A stretch of DNA of 64,000 nt from Dyella amyloliquefaciens (GTDB taxonomy: Bacteria; Pseudomonadota; Gammaproteobacteria; Xanthomonadales; Rhodanobacteraceae). Position numbers and translations under genes: made by a program. Location: NCBI RefSeq assembly GCF_004296575.1, contig NZ_SAYT01000003.1:248001-312000 (forward strand), written 5' to 3'. This document shows positions 1 to 8,953 of the stretch, in pieces. The notes below the pieces were generated by a model that searched no databases, was not told where the DNA came from, and was given only the letters and a program-made list of their open reading frames with translations. Position 1 is the first letter of the stretch. Every line of letters begins with the position of its first letter.

Positions 1-452
1 AGGTGGGGCAGCAGGCGGGCGAACTCCGCGGTGAACTGGCGCATGACGTGGCCGTAGTTTTCCGACAGGAACTTGCGCAGGGTGTCGTCGTGCTCGGCGA
101 AGGCTCGCGCCAGCACACGCATGAACAGGGAGCCGTTGCCATCGTGGGAAAGCTCCAGTGCAGGCACGATGAAGGCGGCCAGCACCTGCTCGATGGTGGT
201 ATCAGGCTCGCCCGAGACCGTCTGCAGGGCGGCCATGCGGCGGCTGCTCAACTGGTCCAGGCGGCGGCGGAATACCTCTTCGATCAGGCGGTCCTTGGAC
301 CCGAAGTGGTAGTTCACGGCGGCAAGATTGACACCGGCGGCGGCCGTGAGCTGGCGTAGGGATGCGCCTTCGAAGCCGTGCCTGGCGAACAACTCCTCGG
401 CGGCGCCGAGGATTCGCTCCTTGGTCGGCAGGGCGGCGTGCGATGCTGACAT
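1..452 (-). CDS. TetR-family regulator, PsrA-like (3' end outside window)
   Basis: Reading the minus strand from the ATG at 452 gives about 150 residues that run off the left edge. Residues 8-55 form a TetR helix-turn-helix, with the stretch AGVNLAAVNYHFGSKDRLIE typical of the PsrA/CerR group. Those proteins sense acyl-CoA or fatty acids and repress their own promoter. The upstream DNA carries a perfect CAAAC-N4-GTTTG palindrome and a second imperfect copy, matching the published PsrA box pattern, so autoregulation is likely. Target genes and the ligand-binding C-terminus lie outside the window. The family call is firm; the PsrA-like subgroup is inferred from N-terminus plus operator. Confidence 0.85.
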   Translation of the reverse strand, partial: MSASHAALPTKERILGAAEELFARHGFEGASLRQLTAAAGVNLAAVNYHFGSKDRLIEEVFRRRLDQLSSRRMAALQTVSGEPDTTIEQVLAAFIVPALELSHDGNGSLFMRVLARAFAEHDDTLRKFLSENYGHVMRQFTAEFARLLPH

Positions 453-469
453 GGTCTTGGACCCCGGAA

Positions 470-526
470 TCAAACGATCGTTTGAGCATACGCGGGTCGA
501 TTTGCAGCCGTCAAACGATCGTTGGG
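470..526. promoter_or_regulatory. Paired palindromic operators of the TetR/PsrA-like regulator
   Basis: TCAAACGATCGTTTGA at 470-485 is a perfect 16-bp palindrome. A second copy at 511-526 keeps the left arm TCAAACGATCGTT but loses the right end. The copies start 41 bp apart, about four helical turns, directly upstream of the TetR start at 452. The core fits the PsrA consensus CAAAC-N4-GTTTG. ndk lies 158 bp downstream on the other strand, so an effect on ndk is possible but not implied. Confidence 0.75.
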
Positions 527-683
527 ATTCCTGGCACGCGAGCCTGCGCGCGGCTTGCGTATCAGTTAGAATCTGTCAAACTTTCGTGAGCTAAATCCGC
601 ATATTGACGCCGGATTTGGCGTAATTTGCCGGTAACGATCGGCACGCCCACTCAAATACCAGTTTTCCCGGAGCAGACCCATC

Positions 684-1109
684 ATGGCGCTGGAGCGCAC
701 CCTTTCCATTATCAAGCCCGACGCCGTTGCCAAGAACGTGATCGGTGAAATCTACGCACGCTTCGAAAAGGCTGGCCTGAAGGTCGTCGCCGCCAAGATG
801 AAGCACCTGTCGCGCCAGGAAGCCGAAGGCTTCTACGCCGTGCACAAGGAGCGTCCGTTCTTCAAGGCTCTCGTCGAGTTCATGATCTCGGGTCCGGTGA
901 TGATCCAGGCGCTGGAAGGCGAGAACGCCATCCTCAAGCATCGCGACCTGATGGGCGCCACCAATCCGAAGGACGCTGCGCCGGGCACGATCCGCGCCGA
1001 CTTCGCCGACTCCATCGACGCCAATGCAGTGCATGGTTCCGACGCCGCCGAAACGGCTGCCGTCGAGATCGCGTACTTCTTCGCGACGACCGAAACGTTT
1101 GCAAGGTAA
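684..1109 (+). CDS. ndk: Nucleoside diphosphate kinase
   Basis: Cytosolic enzyme that moves the gamma phosphate of ATP onto NDPs through a phospho-histidine. The 141-residue product has the full family length. It opens with [17 protein letters not shown], and the catalytic histidine lies in [16 protein letters not shown] at about residue 117. Neighbours are a divergent TetR regulator upstream and rlmN 37 bp downstream on the same strand, so co-transcription with the rlmN-pilF-rodZ run is likely. No convincing -35/-10 pair was picked out in the upstream gap. Confidence 0.97.
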   Translation: MALERTLSIIKPDAVAKNVIGEIYARFEKAGLKVVAAKMKHLSRQEAEGFYAVHKERPFFKALVEFMISGPVMIQALEGENAILKHRDLMGATNPKDAAPGTIRADFADSIDANAVHGSDAAETAAVEIAYFFATTETFAR

Positions 1110-1146
1110 TTAGGAACAAGAGGGCGGCTTTAAGCCGCACAAGAAG

Positions 1147-2283
1147 ATGACTGACCAGGCAATTTCCACCACCACCGACAAGGTCAACCTACTCGACTTC
1201 GATCGCCAGGGCCTGCGTGATTTCTTTGCGCAGCTGGGCGAGAAGCCGTATCGCGCCGAGCAGGTGATGAAGTGGATCTACCACCGCCTGGAAGACAACT
1301 TCGAAAACATGACTGACGTCGGCAAGGCGCTTCGGGCGAAACTCGAAGCGTCGTGCTATGTCGGTCCGCCGAAGACCCTGTTCGACAAGGGCGCCGCCGA
1401 CGGCACGCACAAGTGGCTGCTCGGCATGGATGGCGGCAACGCCATCGAGGCGGTGTACATCCCGGAGCCGACCCGCGGCACGCTTTGCGTGTCCTCGCAG
1501 GTCGGCTGCGGCCTCAACTGCCAGTTCTGCTCCACCGCGACGCAGGGCTTCAACCGCAACCTCTCCACCGCCGAAGTCATCGGCCAGATGTGGGTGGCTG
1601 CCAAATACCTCGGCAACGTCACGCACCAGAATCGCCGCATCACCAACGTGGTGATGATGGGCATGGGCGAGCCGCTGCTGAACTTCGACAACGTGACCAA
1701 GGCCATGAGCCTGATGCGCGACGACCTGGGCTTCGGCCTGGCTTCCAAGCGCGTCACCCTGTCGACCGCCGGCCTGGTGCCGATGATCGACAAGCTGTCG
1801 GAAACCATCGATGTGTCGCTGGCCGTCTCGCTGCACGCTGCCAACGACGAGCTGCGTACCGAGCTGGTACCGCTCAACAAGCGCTACCCGATCGCCGAGC
1901 TGATGGCTGCCTGCCAGCGCTGGCTGGATCGCAAGCAGCGCACCTCGATCACCTTCGAGTACACCCTGATGAAGGGTGTGAATGACCAGCCCGAGCACGC
2001 GCGCCAGCTGATCAAGCTGATGCGCCGCATGCCCACGTGCAAGGTCAACCTGATTCCGTTCAATCCTTTTCCTGGCACGCGTTTCGAGCGCTCTGACGCC
2101 GAAACCATTCGCGCCTTCCAGACCCAGTTGCTCAACGCCAATGTGTTGACCATGTTGCGCCGTACTCGCGGTGACGACATCGATGCCGCATGTGGTCAGC
2201 TCAAGGGGCAGGTATTGGATCGCACCCGTCGCCAGGCCGAATTTCGCAAGCGTCTGGACGAAGGGGCGAGTCATGCGGCTTGA
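1147..2283 (+). CDS. rlmN: Dual-specificity 23S rRNA A2503 / tRNA A37 C2-methyltransferase
   Basis: Radical-SAM methyltransferase that makes m2A in 23S rRNA and some tRNAs. The Fe-S motif CxxxCxxC is seen at about C121, C125 and C128 ([16 protein letters not shown]). The methyl-carrying cysteine is in the C-terminal [14 protein letters not shown]. Length 378 is normal. The gene follows ndk, and its last 11 bases overlap the start of pilF, the same rlmN-pilF order known in other gammaproteobacteria. Confidence 0.97.
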   Translation: MTDQAISTTTDKVNLLDFDRQGLRDFFAQLGEKPYRAEQVMKWIYHRLEDNFENMTDVGKALRAKLEASCYVGPPKTLFDKGAADGTHKWLLGMDGGNAIEAVYIPEPTRGTLCVSSQVGCGLNCQFCSTATQGFNRNLSTAEVIGQMWVAAKYLGNVTHQNRRITNVVMMGMGEPLLNFDNVTKAMSLMRDDLGFGLASKRVTLSTAGLVPMIDKLSETIDVSLAVSLHAANDELRTELVPLNKRYPIAELMAACQRWLDRKQRTSITFEYTLMKGVNDQPEHARQLIKLMRRMPTCKVNLIPFNPFPGTRFERSDAETIRAFQTQLLNANVLTMLRRTRGDDIDAACGQLKGQVLDRTRRQAEFRKRLDEGASHAA

Positions 2284-3070
2284 ACGAATCCTGCTGGGCG
2301 CCGGCCTGATCGGCGCACTCGCGGGCTGTGTCACCACGACGACCACCGAAGCCGGTGGCGTGGCAACGAAGATTCCACGTACGACCAAGGCGGAGCAGCG
2401 CGAAGATGGCGCGCGCATCCATACCCAGCTCGGCCAGCAGTACATGGAGAACGGGGACCTGCAGGACGCCCTGGTAAAGCTCAACAAGGCGCTGGAGTTC
2501 GACCCCAACTACGTGCCGGCGCATACCGTGCTCGCCGTGGTGTACGAGCGCATCAACGATCTGCCCAATGCGGAGCTGCATTACCGCAAGGCGCAGTCGC
2601 TGGCACCGACCAAGGGCGACACCAACAACAATCTGGCCCTGTTCCTGTGCAGCCGGGAAGACAAGTCGGCCGAGGCCATGCCGTATTTCCAGAAGGCCCT
2701 GGCGGATCCGTTCTACCAGACGCCTGCGCTGGCCTGGACCAATGCCGGTACCTGCCTGTCGCGTAGCCATGACCTGGCGGGCGCCGAGGTGGATTTCCGC
2801 AAGGCCATCGAGATCGACCCGCAGAACGGCGAGGCGTTGTATCAGCTCGCCAACGTGCTTTATCTTCAGAACGATGCGTTCCGTGCTCGTGCCTTCATTC
2901 AGCGCTTCGATGCGCTGGGGCAGCAGAGTGCGGCGGCGCTCAAGCTTGGTCACGACATCGAAGCAAGGTTGGGCAACAGGGATGCTGCTCTCAACTACAG
3001 CAGGCGACTGCAAAGCCAGTTCCCGGATTCGGAACAGGCTCGCGCCCTCGACGCAACTGCACGCCAATGA
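2273..3070 (+). CDS. pilF: Type IV pilus biogenesis lipoprotein PilF/PilW (TPR)
   Basis: Outer-membrane lipoprotein that helps assemble the PilQ secretin. I start it at the ATG at 2273, because the protein then begins [19 protein letters not shown], a lipoprotein signal with the acylated cysteine at position 19. An upstream in-frame ATG at 2171 would bury this signal. The 265-residue product carries about five TPR units, for example [20 protein letters not shown]. The start lies inside the end of rlmN with a GGGGCGAG ribosome site, and the stop overlaps rodZ by four bases. Confidence 0.92.
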   Translation: MRLERILLGAGLIGALAGCVTTTTTEAGGVATKIPRTTKAEQREDGARIHTQLGQQYMENGDLQDALVKLNKALEFDPNYVPAHTVLAVVYERINDLPNAELHYRKAQSLAPTKGDTNNNLALFLCSREDKSAEAMPYFQKALADPFYQTPALAWTNAGTCLSRSHDLAGAEVDFRKAIEIDPQNGEALYQLANVLYLQNDAFRARAFIQRFDALGQQSAAALKLGHDIEARLGNRDAALNYSRRLQSQFPDSEQARALDATARQ

Positions 3071-4119
3071 CATCTCAGCAGTCAAATACGGCCAACAGCA
3101 GCAACCGAGCCTTTCCCTTTACCGAATCATCCGACGCTACCATGGACATGGAACATTCCTCGTTGGAAACGACCCACGGCAGGCTGGGGAGCCGCCTGCG
3201 CGCAGCGCGTGAGGCGCGCGGCCTGGACGTCGAGACCTGCGCACATGCGCTACGTCTTCCTGTGCGGGTGATGCGCCAGATTGAAGGCAACGAATACGAA
3301 GGCATCGATTACCAGGTCTACCTGGGAGGCTACCTGACCAAGTACGCGCGCTACCTCGGCGTGGACGAATCGGAAGTGAAGGGCGAACTGGAGCGCATCA
3401 AGCCCAGCCAGCCGACCCTGGTGGCCACGGGTGGCATCTCGCATTCGCGCTACCTGCTGGAACACTACGCACGTGCTGCCACATATGTGGTGCTGACTGC
3501 GGCGATCGTGGTGCCCACCATCTGGCTCGGTGTGCGCGGCACGCTCGATCGCGACGTGAGTCACCTGGCGCCGCTCGATGCCGCGCCGGTGGCCCAGGTC
3601 GATGCGCCACCTGCCAGTGCCTCCACGGCAGCATCGGCATCGACACCTTCGGTCGCTGATGTGCGCGGTTCGAACGAGGGCAATGCCGTCGCCTCCACCG
3701 CACCGTCGACCCAGCCGTCGGCTGCGCCCGCACCTGCGGCACCGCAGGACCAGCAGCCGCTGATGGCCTCCATGGCGCCGTTCCCTGGCCTTGGTAACGA
3801 CACGACGCATGCCGCGCCGGCACCCGCTGCCGCAGCGGTGGGCAATGGCGCGCACAGCCTGGTGCTCAGCCTGCAGGGTGCGAGCTGGGTCGAAGTCACC
3901 GCCAAGGACGGGTCGCGCCTCGAATACGGTCTGCTGCCCGCCGGCAGCTCCAAGACCTACCACAGTGACCAGCCGCTGGAAGTTCGTATCGGCAATGCCA
4001 ATGGCGCACAGGTCATGCTGGATGGCCAGCCCATGCCGCTGGACAGCTATCGCCGCTCGAACGTGGCCCACTTCCGCGTCGAAGTGCGCGACGGCAAGGC
4101 CTCGCCGGCTGGCGCCTGA
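3067..4119 (+). CDS. rodZ: Cell-shape protein RodZ
   Basis: Bitopic membrane protein that links MreB to the wall-synthesis machinery. The N-terminal part has a RodZ-type HTH (GSRLRAAREARGLDVETCAH, then RLPVRVMRQIEG and a conserved YLGGYLTKYARYLGV). One transmembrane helix follows around residues 140-157 (YVVLTAAIVVPTIWLGV), then a Pro/Ala-rich periplasmic linker and the C-terminal DUF4115 beta domain (SWVEVTAKDGSRLEYGLLPA). The ATG at 3067 overlaps the pilF stop. A start at 3142-3148 is possible, since the first 25 residues are not conserved-looking. Confidence 0.92.
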   Translation: MTSQQSNTANSSNRAFPFTESSDATMDMEHSSLETTHGRLGSRLRAAREARGLDVETCAHALRLPVRVMRQIEGNEYEGIDYQVYLGGYLTKYARYLGVDESEVKGELERIKPSQPTLVATGGISHSRYLLEHYARAATYVVLTAAIVVPTIWLGVRGTLDRDVSHLAPLDAAPVAQVDAPPASASTAASASTPSVADVRGSNEGNAVASTAPSTQPSAAPAPAAPQDQQPLMASMAPFPGLGNDTTHAAPAPAAAAVGNGAHSLVLSLQGASWVEVTAKDGSRLEYGLLPAGSSKTYHSDQPLEVRIGNANGAQVMLDGQPMPLDSYRRSNVAHFRVEVRDGKASPAGA

Positions 4120-4126
4120 AGCTCAC

Positions 4127-4147
4127 GCCGGACCTGTGCGGTCCGGC
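4127..4147. other. Hairpin in the rodZ-yfgM gap
   Basis: GCCGGAC and GTCCGGC form a perfect 7-bp stem with a 7-base loop, eight bases after the rodZ stop. No T-run follows, so this is at most a weak or Rho-assisted terminator, or a processing site inside the operon. Confidence 0.4.
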
Positions 4148-4271
4148 GGCGCAATCGGTTATGCTTGCCCATTGTCCGCCCGGAAGCGTGCGGACCATGG
4201 GCTGATTTCTTTTTCCCGTACGTCAGGCACGTCGCAAGTGCTTTCGGCGCGCGGTTCCCAAGGGTGATTGC

Positions 4272-4916
4272 ATGGCATTTGAAGAGTACGACGAATTCGA
4301 ACAGAGCGAACGCGTACAGCAGTGGTTGCGCCAGAACGGCCTGTCCATCGTCGTCGGCATTGCCATCGGTCTCGTCGGCATCTTTGGCTGGCAGCAGTGG
4401 AACAAGCACAAGGCCGATCATCAGGCGGAAGCCGCCAATCTCTATCAGCAGGTGCAGGACGCTGTCGCCGCCGGCAAGCCGGATAGTGCCGATTCGCTGA
4501 CCGAGCAACTGCTCAAGGATTACGCCGATACCTCGTACGCCACGTTCGCCGTGGGCGATCGTGCGCAGCGACAGGTGCAGGCCAAGCAGCTGGACAAGGC
4601 GCTTGAGTCGCTCAGCGTGGCCGAAAGCCATGCCAACGACGCCAACCTGAAGGCCCTCATGCAGCTGCGCTCGGCGCGGGTGCTGCTGGCGCAGGGCAAG
4701 GGCACCGAGGCCCTGGCTGCCCTCGACCGCATGCCGGCCAAGACCTATGAAGGTGTCGCTCAGGAACTACGGGGCGATGTGCTGGTCAAGCTTGGGCGTC
4801 CGGACGATGCCCGCAAGGCATATGAAGCCGCCAAGGCGGCGCTGGGCGAGAACGCGCCTCAGAGCGTGCAGATGAAAATCGATGATCTGGCCGTGGCCGG
4901 GAAGCAGGGTGCATGA
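4272..4916 (+). CDS. yfgM: YfgM-family membrane-anchored TPR protein
   Basis: In E. coli YfgM is an inner-membrane ancillary chaperone linked to SecYEG and PpiD. The 214-residue product starts with an acidic cytosolic tail, has one transmembrane helix at about residues 22-40 (GLSIVVGIAIGLVGIFGW), then periplasmic TPR-like repeats. Position upstream of bamB-der matches the E. coli order, but hisS and ispG, which sit between rodZ and yfgM there, are absent here. The stop overlaps the bamB start as ATGA, implying translational coupling. Confidence 0.85.
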   Translation: MAFEEYDEFEQSERVQQWLRQNGLSIVVGIAIGLVGIFGWQQWNKHKADHQAEAANLYQQVQDAVAAGKPDSADSLTEQLLKDYADTSYATFAVGDRAQRQVQAKQLDKALESLSVAESHANDANLKALMQLRSARVLLAQGKGTEALAALDRMPAKTYEGVAQELRGDVLVKLGRPDDARKAYEAAKAALGENAPQSVQMKIDDLAVAGKQGA

Positions 4917-6139
4917 AACCTGAAGTGAAGAAGCACGGTGCGATGAAGCGCGTGTGGCTGGTGGCCTTGACCTCGCTGGTCGTGCTCGCTGGCTGCCACT
5001 CGTTCAAGAAGGAAAACGTCCAGCCGCCGACGCCGCTGGCCAAGGATTTCAAGCCGACCGTACAGGTCACCAAGCTGTGGACCAGCAGCGTGGGTGACGG
5101 CGCCGGCGACAGCGGCGTGCGTCTGCGCCCGGCGTTCGCCGACGGCGTGCTCTACGCCGCCAGCACCGACGGCAAGCTCGCGGCGTTCGATGCGGCCAGC
5201 GGCAAGACGCTGTGGTCCAAGAGCTCGCGTACCCAAGGCTGGTTCGGCTGGGGTGACAAGAAGCGCGCCGATGCGCTTTATGCGGGTGGTCCGGCCGCGG
5301 CCGGCGACCTGGTGGTGGTCGGCACGCTCGACGGCCACATCTACGGTATCAATGCGAAGGACGGCAGCCCGCGCTGGGAAGCCGTGGTGAACTCCGAGGT
5401 GATCTCCTCGCCGGCCATCGCCGGCAACCTCGTGATCGCCCGCACTCAGGACGGTCGCCTGTACGGCTTCGACAGCAGCAACGGCGAGCGTCGCTGGGTC
5501 TATGACCAGGACACCGTGCCGCTGCTCAGCCTGCGCGGCAATGGTCCGCTGCTGGTTGCCAATGGCGTGGTCTTCTACGGCAGCGATGCCGGCAAGCTCG
5601 TGGCGCTGCGCCTGGACAACGGCGAAAAGCTGTGGGAACAGGCACTCGCCAGCGGCGAAGGCCGTACCGAGATCGAGCGCCTGAGCGATGCTGACGGCGG
5701 CATCCTGCTCCAGGGCAACACGCTGTATGGCGCGGCCTACCACGGCAACCTTGCCGCGGTGGATGGCCCCAGCGGCCGCCCGCTGTGGAGCCGCCCGTTC
5801 TCCACCTTCACCTCGCTCGACGTCAGCAACAATGCGCTGTACGGCGTCAATGAGGACTCGCAGGTGTGGGCGTTCGACAAGAACGGTGGCGCCGACATGT
5901 GGAAGAACGACCAGCTGAAGTATCGCTGGCTCACAGGTCCGGCCGTGCTCGGCGACTACGTGGTGGTCGGTGACCTGGAGGGTTACGTGCACTTCCTGCA
6001 GACCGGTGATGGCGCACTGGCGGGCCGCGAGCGCCTGTCCAAGAAAGCCATTCGTGCCCAGCCGCTGGTGGTGGGCGATACCGTGTACGTCGAAGACGTG
6101 AAGGGCCGCATCGGCGCTTACCGTCTCGGCGCGCGCTGA
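4913..6139 (+). CDS. bamB: Outer-membrane assembly lipoprotein BamB
   Basis: Scaffold lipoprotein of the BAM complex that inserts beta-barrel proteins. After a short leader the signal peptide ends VVLAGC, giving a lipidated cysteine near residue 28. An alternative start is the internal ATG at 4943 (MKRVWLVALTSLVVLAGC). The rest is an eight-bladed PQQ-type propeller with repeated AFDxxxGxxxW blade motifs such as LAAFDAASGKTLWSKSS and LVALRLDNGEKLWEQ. It overlaps yfgM by four bases and lies 24 bp before der. Confidence 0.95.
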   Translation: MKPEVKKHGAMKRVWLVALTSLVVLAGCHSFKKENVQPPTPLAKDFKPTVQVTKLWTSSVGDGAGDSGVRLRPAFADGVLYAASTDGKLAAFDAASGKTLWSKSSRTQGWFGWGDKKRADALYAGGPAAAGDLVVVGTLDGHIYGINAKDGSPRWEAVVNSEVISSPAIAGNLVIARTQDGRLYGFDSSNGERRWVYDQDTVPLLSLRGNGPLLVANGVVFYGSDAGKLVALRLDNGEKLWEQALASGEGRTEIERLSDADGGILLQGNTLYGAAYHGNLAAVDGPSGRPLWSRPFSTFTSLDVSNNALYGVNEDSQVWAFDKNGGADMWKNDQLKYRWLTGPAVLGDYVVVGDLEGYVHFLQTGDGALAGRERLSKKAIRAQPLVVGDTVYVEDVKGRIGAYRLGAR

Positions 6140-6163
6140 TCGCGTCATAAGGTTGTCTGACTC

Positions 6164-7564
6164 ATGCTGCCCGTCGTTGCCCTGGTCGGTCGTCCCAATG
6201 TCGGTAAATCGACCCTCTTCAACGCACTGACGCGCAGCCGTGACGCCCTGGTGGCCGATATGCCAGGCGTCACGCGAGATCGTCACTACGGCGTGTGCCG
6301 CACCGGCGCACGCCCGTTCGTGGTGGTGGACACCGGCGGTCTCTCCGGTGTCGAAGAAGGCCTGGATGGCCTGACCGCACAACAGGTGCGCTTCGCCATC
6401 GAAGAGGCGAACGTGCTGGTGTTCGTGGTCGATGCCCGCGATGGCCTGCTGCCGCAGGACCGCACGATCCTTGACGAGCTGCGCCGCAGCGGCAAGCCGA
6501 TCATCGCCGGGGTGAACAAGACCGATGGCCTGGATCTGCAGAACGCGATGGCGGAATTCGCCGCGTTCGGCATCGCCAACACCTTGCCTCTGTCCGCGGC
6601 GCATAATCGTGGCACCGATGACCTGGTGTCTGCGGCGCTCGCGATGCTGCCGGAAGACGAGCACGAGGAAGTCGATCCGAGTGATGCGGACAGCGTCCGG
6701 GTCGCTATCGTTGGCCGTCCGAATGCGGGCAAGTCCACCCTGATCAATCGCCTGCTGGGCGAAGATCGCCTGATTGTCTCCAGTGTGGCCGGCACCACGC
6801 GTGACCCGATCAAGGTCTCGCTGGAACGTGATGGCCGCAAGTACACCCTGATCGACACCGCTGGCGTGCGCCGCAAGGCTCGCGTGGAAGAGGCGGTGGA
6901 GAAATTCAGCGTCATCAAGACGCTGCAGTCCATGGCGGCCGCCCAGGTGGTGGTGGTCATGGTCGACGCCCGCGAGAACCTCGCCGACCAGGATCTCACC
7001 CTGATCGGACATGCCGTCGACGAGGGCAGGGCGCTGGTGATCGTCGTCAACAAGTGGGACGGCATGGACAGCTACCAGCGCGAGCAATGCCAGAGTGCGC
7101 TGGCTCGCCGCCTGCAGTTCGTCGACTGGGCCAAGACCGTATTCATCTCCGCGCTACACGGCTCCGGCCTGCGTGAGTTGATGAAGGCCATCGTGCGTGC
7201 GCACCACGCGGGGACCAAGGAGCTGAGCTCCTCCGACCTCACCAAGACGCTGGAGATGGCCTACGAGGGCTATCAGCCTCCGCTGGTCCGTGGTCACGCA
7301 CCCAAGTTGCGCTTTGCGCATCCGGGCGGGACCAACCCGCCGACCATCGTGATCCACGGTAGCCGTACCAAGCACATTGCTCCTGCCTACCGGCGCTACC
7401 TGGAAAACTTCTTCCGCAAGCGCTACAAGCTCGAAGGCACGCCGGTGCGCATTGCTTTCCGTGACGGCGAGAATCCGTTCGCCGGCAAGAAGAACGTGCT
7501 GACCGACAGCCAGAAGCGCAAGCGCCAGCGCATGATCCGCGAGATGAAGAAGCGCGATCGCTGA
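6164..7564 (+). CDS. der: Ribosome-assembly GTPase Der (EngA)
   Basis: Essential double-GTPase for 50S subunit maturation. Both G domains are complete: GRPNVGKST at residues 8-16 and GRPNAGKST near residue 183, each followed by DTxG and NK(T/W)D motifs. The C-terminal KH-like domain ends in a basic tail (KKNVLTDSQKRKRQRMIREM), as in proteobacterial Der. Length 466 is normal. It closes the housekeeping run, and a REP pair lies just downstream. Confidence 0.97.
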   Translation: MLPVVALVGRPNVGKSTLFNALTRSRDALVADMPGVTRDRHYGVCRTGARPFVVVDTGGLSGVEEGLDGLTAQQVRFAIEEANVLVFVVDARDGLLPQDRTILDELRRSGKPIIAGVNKTDGLDLQNAMAEFAAFGIANTLPLSAAHNRGTDDLVSAALAMLPEDEHEEVDPSDADSVRVAIVGRPNAGKSTLINRLLGEDRLIVSSVAGTTRDPIKVSLERDGRKYTLIDTAGVRRKARVEEAVEKFSVIKTLQSMAAAQVVVVMVDARENLADQDLTLIGHAVDEGRALVIVVNKWDGMDSYQREQCQSALARRLQFVDWAKTVFISALHGSGLRELMKAIVRAHHAGTKELSSSDLTKTLEMAYEGYQPPLVRGHAPKLRFAHPGGTNPPTIVIHGSRTKHIAPAYRRYLENFFRKRYKLEGTPVRIAFRDGENPFAGKKNVLTDSQKRKRQRMIREMKKRDR

Positions 7565-7594
7565 TCGGCCGCGCTCGCGTCGCCCCCCCACCTT

Positions 7595-7727
7595 GTAGGA
7601 GCGCACCCAGTGCGCGACCGCAGTGTCTCGGTTGATCCATCCTGTCGGTTTTGGCCTGCAGTTGCCGGTCGCGTCTCCTGCCGCCCCGCGTCCATGGGGC
7701 CGATCGCGCACTGGGTGCGGCCCTGCA
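7595..7727. repeat. REP / inverted-REP pair (BIME-like) between der and moeB
   Basis: The plus-strand copy at 7595-7619 has the head GTAGGA followed by the hairpin GCGCAC-CCA-GTGCGC and CGACC. About 85 bp later (7702-7727) an inverted copy keeps the core GCACCCAGTGCGCGA when read on the minus strand. A GTAG-type head followed by an imperfect palindrome is the layout of REP elements mobilised by RAYT transposases. A second pair of the same family lies at 10474-10598. Confidence 0.75.
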
Positions 7728-7786
7728 GGTGATCATTCCGCGCTCCGGATGTGGAGCGTCTGCCCGGTCCGCCGTAAGCTAGTCCG

Positions 7787-8953
7787 ATGACAAGCCTCAA
7801 TCGCGACAGCTGGCTGGAGTCGCTCCGCGCCAGCGTTCCAGAGATTTCTCCCGCCGATGCGTTGGCCCGCCAGGTGCAAGGCGGTCTGCTGATCGATGTG
7901 CGCGAGGACGCCGAGCGGGCCAGCGGTACGCCCATAGGTGCCGTCGGACTTTCGAGGGGCTTTCTTGAGCTACGCATCGAGCAGGTCGAGGCCGATCGGA
8001 GTCGTCCGATCATCGTGCTTTGCGGCAGCGGACAGCGCTCGCTACTCGCGTCGGAAGCGCTGCAACGCATGGGCTATCGCCAGGTGGCTTCGGTGTCCGG
8101 CGGCTTCCAGCGCTGGAAGGCCGAAGGTTTGCCGGTCGCTGCGGGAGCGCTGGACGGCGATGCCGTCGAGCGTTATGCACGGCAGTTGCAGTTGCCGCAG
8201 GTCGGTGAAGCAGGGCAGGCGAAACTCTCGTCGGCGCGTGTCGCCCTGCTGGGCGCCGGTGGCCTTGGTGCGCCCGCTGCGCTCTATCTGGCCGCCGCCG
8301 GTGTTGGCCAACTTACCCTGATCGACGACGACCGCGTCGAGCGTTCCAATCTTCACCGCCAGGTGATCCATGCCGACGCGCGCGTCGGCATGCACAAGAC
8401 GGAGTCCGCCCGCATCACGCTGGCTGCACTCAATCCGCGCGTGCAGGTCGATATCCGCAACGAGCGGCTGCTGGCCGACAACGTGGAGCGCCTGCTCGGT
8501 GGCCACGATCTGGTGATCGATGGTGCGGACAATTTCCCTGCGCGTTATCTGGTGGCGGCCGCTTCGCAACGGCTGCAGCTACCGATGATCTACGGCGCGG
8601 TCGAGCGCTTCACGGGGCAGGTCAGCGTGTTCGATCCGCGGCGAGCCGATTCGCCATGCTATCGCTGCCTGTTTCCCGAGCCTCCGTCGGCCGCCGAGGC
8701 GCCCAATTGCAGCGAGGCCGGTGTGCTCGGCGTGTTGCCCGGCATCGTGGGCCTGTTGCAGGCAACCGAGGCGTTGAAGTTGATCCTCGGCATCGGTGAG
8801 CCGCTGGTGGGGCGTCTGCTCGGGTTCGATGCGCTGGCCATGCGTTTTCGCGAAGCGCGCCTGCCGCGCGATCCGGAGTGCCCAGGTTGTGGTGCTGGTG
8901 TCGCGTTCGGCGGCTATCAGGACATCGCCGAGCTCTGCGCTTCCGCCGGCTGA
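7787..8953 (+). CDS. moeB: Rhodanese-MoeB fusion, molybdopterin-synthase adenylyltransferase
   Basis: E1-like enzyme that adenylates the C-terminus of a ubiquitin-like sulphur carrier such as MoaD or ThiS. Residues 15-120 are a rhodanese domain with the persulphide cysteine in IVLCGSGQRS (about C79). Residues 128-388 are the ThiF/MoeB domain with LLGAGGLGAPA (about 153), the ADNF segment and paired zinc cysteines CYRC (about 291) and CPGC (about 365). In well-known MoeZ/MOCS3 proteins the rhodanese is C-terminal, so this order is reversed. The specific carrier cannot be told from sequence. Confidence 0.88.
   Translation: MTSLNRDSWLESLRASVPEISPADALARQVQGGLLIDVREDAERASGTPIGAVGLSRGFLELRIEQVEADRSRPIIVLCGSGQRSLLASEALQRMGYRQVASVSGGFQRWKAEGLPVAAGALDGDAVERYARQLQLPQVGEAGQAKLSSARVALLGAGGLGAPAALYLAAAGVGQLTLIDDDRVERSNLHRQVIHADARVGMHKTESARITLAALNPRVQVDIRNERLLADNVERLLGGHDLVIDGADNFPARYLVAAASQRLQLPMIYGAVERFTGQVSVFDPRRADSPCYRCLFPEPPSAAEAPNCSEAGVLGVLPGIVGLLQATEALKLILGIGEPLVGRLLGFDALAMRFREARLPRDPECPGCGAGVAFGGYQDIAELCASAG

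Noticed and set aside
4859-7087. A 742-codon minus-strand frame across bamB and der
   Set aside because: Antisense to two conserved genes, with no ribosome site or recognisable domain.
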